A stretch of 5,660 nt of DNA from UBA4744 sp035282865 (GTDB lineage Bacteria > Actinomycetota > Acidimicrobiia > Spongiisociales > UBA4744): contig DATEVB010000233.1 in assembly GCA_035282865.1 (NCBI GenBank), positions 1-5,660 of the forward strand. The letters are read 5' to 3'. The first letter of the stretch is position 1, and the number at the start of each line of letters is the position of its first letter. Of this stretch, positions 4,747-5,660 are shown in pieces. The position numbers and the translations under genes were made by a program. The notes under the pieces were generated by a model that was given only the letters and a program-made list of their open reading frames with translations, had not been told where the DNA came from and searched no databases.

Positions 4747-4776
4747 GTGACGATATGAACGCCTTGTTATTCGCCG

Positions 4777-4796
4777 GCGGGATACCGCGTATCCGC
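4777..4796. terminator. Second hairpin downstream of the M23 gene
   Basis: GATAC (4781-4785) pairs with GTATC (4789-4793) around a CGC loop. The stem extends by GCG (4777-4779) and CGC (4794-4796) if one G is bulged out. It begins 25 bases after the peptidase stop, the right distance for a terminator, but no T-tract follows. Confidence 0.3.
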
Positions 4797-4820
4797 TTCC
4801 AAACGACGGTGTGGGGCGTC

Positions 4821-5660
4821 TTACCCGCAGGCAGCCGTCAGCGTTGCATAGGGATTGACCGCCGCCCCGCCACCCGGATGTATCTCGAAATGCACGTGTG
4901 CGGGTGTGCCCTTGGCATTGCCCGAGGTCCCGTTGAAACCGATCAGTTGACCCTGAGTAACCCCCGTTCCGGTGGTGATTCCATCAGCCCATCCGCTCAG
5001 GTGGGCGTAGTAGTAGCTGACGCCATTGTCCCCGTCGAGCCACACCGTTAGGCCGCCAAGCCCGCCGTTGCGGACACGTGCCACACCGTCGACGACGGCT
5101 ACCACCGGGTGGTCGTAGGCAGCAAACACATCGTTTCCTTTGTGAGTGCGACCACCGGATCGAGGAGCACCCCAATCGTTCCAGAAGGAAACCGGCGCGC
5201 CCATAGGACACACTATCGAGGGACCGGGTGAACTGTTCGTCGCTGTGCTCGTTCGCCGTGCAGCTTCTTTACGTCGCTCTTCGGCGAGGCGCAACTGCTC
5301 GGCCTGATAGTCGGATTCAGCGTCCTGCAGGTCTGCATCAGCTGTTTGGAAGGCTTGATTCGCCTCTTGAAAGAGCGCCTCCATCTCGACGACCAACGCG
5401 TCGGCTTGTTGCTGCTGAGCCGACAATTCGGCTTGTTTCGCCACGAGCATTTCCGTGTCCGCCTCCAACTCTCCGTTCAGAGATTCAAGTTCATTGATGG
5501 CGAGACCGTCGGTGGCAGTACTGGTTGCCAGCATCTCCCGGCCGATCAATGAGTCGGCAATCGTATCGGCTACGAACATCGATTCGAGGCCGCCCGACAC
5601 CCCACCCATGTAGAGCTCAACGGCTTGGTCCTCGACGCGCCCGCGTAGCGAGGCCGCCCG
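4821..5660 (-). CDS. M23-family peptidoglycan endopeptidase, C-terminal 279 residues (5' end outside window)
   Basis: The frame is open to the window edge, so the start, and any signal peptide, lie beyond 5660; the ATG at 5609 is internal. Visible residues 1-137 contain a long Glu/Gln/Ala-rich coiled coil (about 55-137, e.g. VAKQAELSAQQQQADALV), like the EnvC/NlpD and actinobacterial cell-wall hydrolase arrangement. Residues about 148-279 are a peptidase M23 domain. The zinc ligands are visible: His173 and Asp177 in THKGND, and His257 in AHVHFEI, with the catalytic His255 beside it. YYYAHLSGW (His220) and the ending VNPYATLTAACG also match. The enzyme cuts peptide cross-bridges in peptidoglycan outside the membrane, or activates another hydrolase. 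All active-site residues are present, so it should be active. Two cysteines (Cys151 and the penultimate residue) could form a disulfide. It is separated from the operon downstream by 211 bases and is probably a separate unit. Confidence 0.95.
   Translation of the reverse strand, partial: RAASLRGRVEDQAVELYMGGVSGGLESMFVADTIADSLIGREMLATSTATDGLAINELESLNGELEADTEMLVAKQAELSAQQQQADALVVEMEALFQEANQAFQTADADLQDAESDYQAEQLRLAEERRKEAARRTSTATNSSPGPSIVCPMGAPVSFWNDWGAPRSGGRTHKGNDVFAAYDHPVVAVVDGVARVRNGGLGGLTVWLDGDNGVSYYYAHLSGWADGITTGTGVTQGQLIGFNGTSGNAKGTPAHVHFEIHPGGGAAVNPYATLTAACG

Larger units (their letters stand above)
4610..4820. other. Intergenic control region between the M23 gene and the seven-gene operon
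   Basis: These 211 bases hold no convincing coding frame. From right to left on the minus strand they contain two hairpins just behind the peptidase stop, then the 23-base-spaced repeats, then the ribosome binding site of the SHOCT gene. It is the only sizeable non-coding stretch before the operon, so its promoter and any operator should be here. Confidence 0.55.

Noticed and set aside
4695..5051. Plus-strand frame of 118 codons crossing the intergenic region into the M23 gene
   Set aside because: Mostly antisense to the M23 catalytic domain, with no binding site or recognisable motif.

Overview
The window is high-GC bacterial DNA. It uses GTG and TTG starts freely, has strong AGGAGG ribosome binding sites, and its genes are packed with 1-4 base overlaps. 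The M23 peptidase (WGAPRSGGR, YYYAHLS and a C-terminal AACG ending) and the general gene style suggest an actinobacterial lineage, perhaps an uncultured or Acidimicrobiia-like one. That placement is an inference from style and family resemblance, not a search result.

Left part (1-1324, + strand): a tightly coupled run of three genes. It holds the C-terminal end of an unrecognised protein (to 183), a small divergent HesB/IscA-type protein (180-509), and lgt, the prolipoprotein diacylglyceryl transferase (509-1324). A 148-base gap (1325-1472) separates lgt from the converging genes on the other strand. It holds only weak hairpins and a doubtful 31-codon frame.

Central part (1473-4609, - strand, read right to left): seven genes with almost no space between them, which look like one operon. 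In transcription order they are a 68-aa SHOCT-type membrane protein, a 27-aa micro-ORF, a cytosolic glutaredoxin-like protein (CHFC), a CcdA/DsbD-type membrane thiol transporter with unusual Cys-Cys pairs, a membrane-anchored thioredoxin-like protein (CDGC), a four-helix membrane protein with a CCxHH motif, and a lipoprotein whose C-terminal domain carries DTHS and GGHH motifs. Together they could form an electron relay from the cytosol through the membrane to the cell surface (glutaredoxin-like to CcdA-like to anchored thioredoxin-like). Its final clients may be the two Cys/His-rich proteins. I infer thiol-redox chemistry linked to a metal, possibly copper or mercury; the substrate cannot be read from the sequence. 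The lipoprotein would need Lgt, which is encoded convergently next door.

Upstream control region (4610-4820): a 211-base non-coding stretch. It holds two 11-base direct repeats 23 bases apart, an inverted copy at the same interval, and two GC-rich hairpins.

Right part (4821-5660, - strand): the C-terminal 279 residues of a secreted-type M23 peptidoglycan endopeptidase with a long coiled coil. Its start lies outside the window. No rRNA, tRNA, CRISPR array or insertion sequence was recognised.
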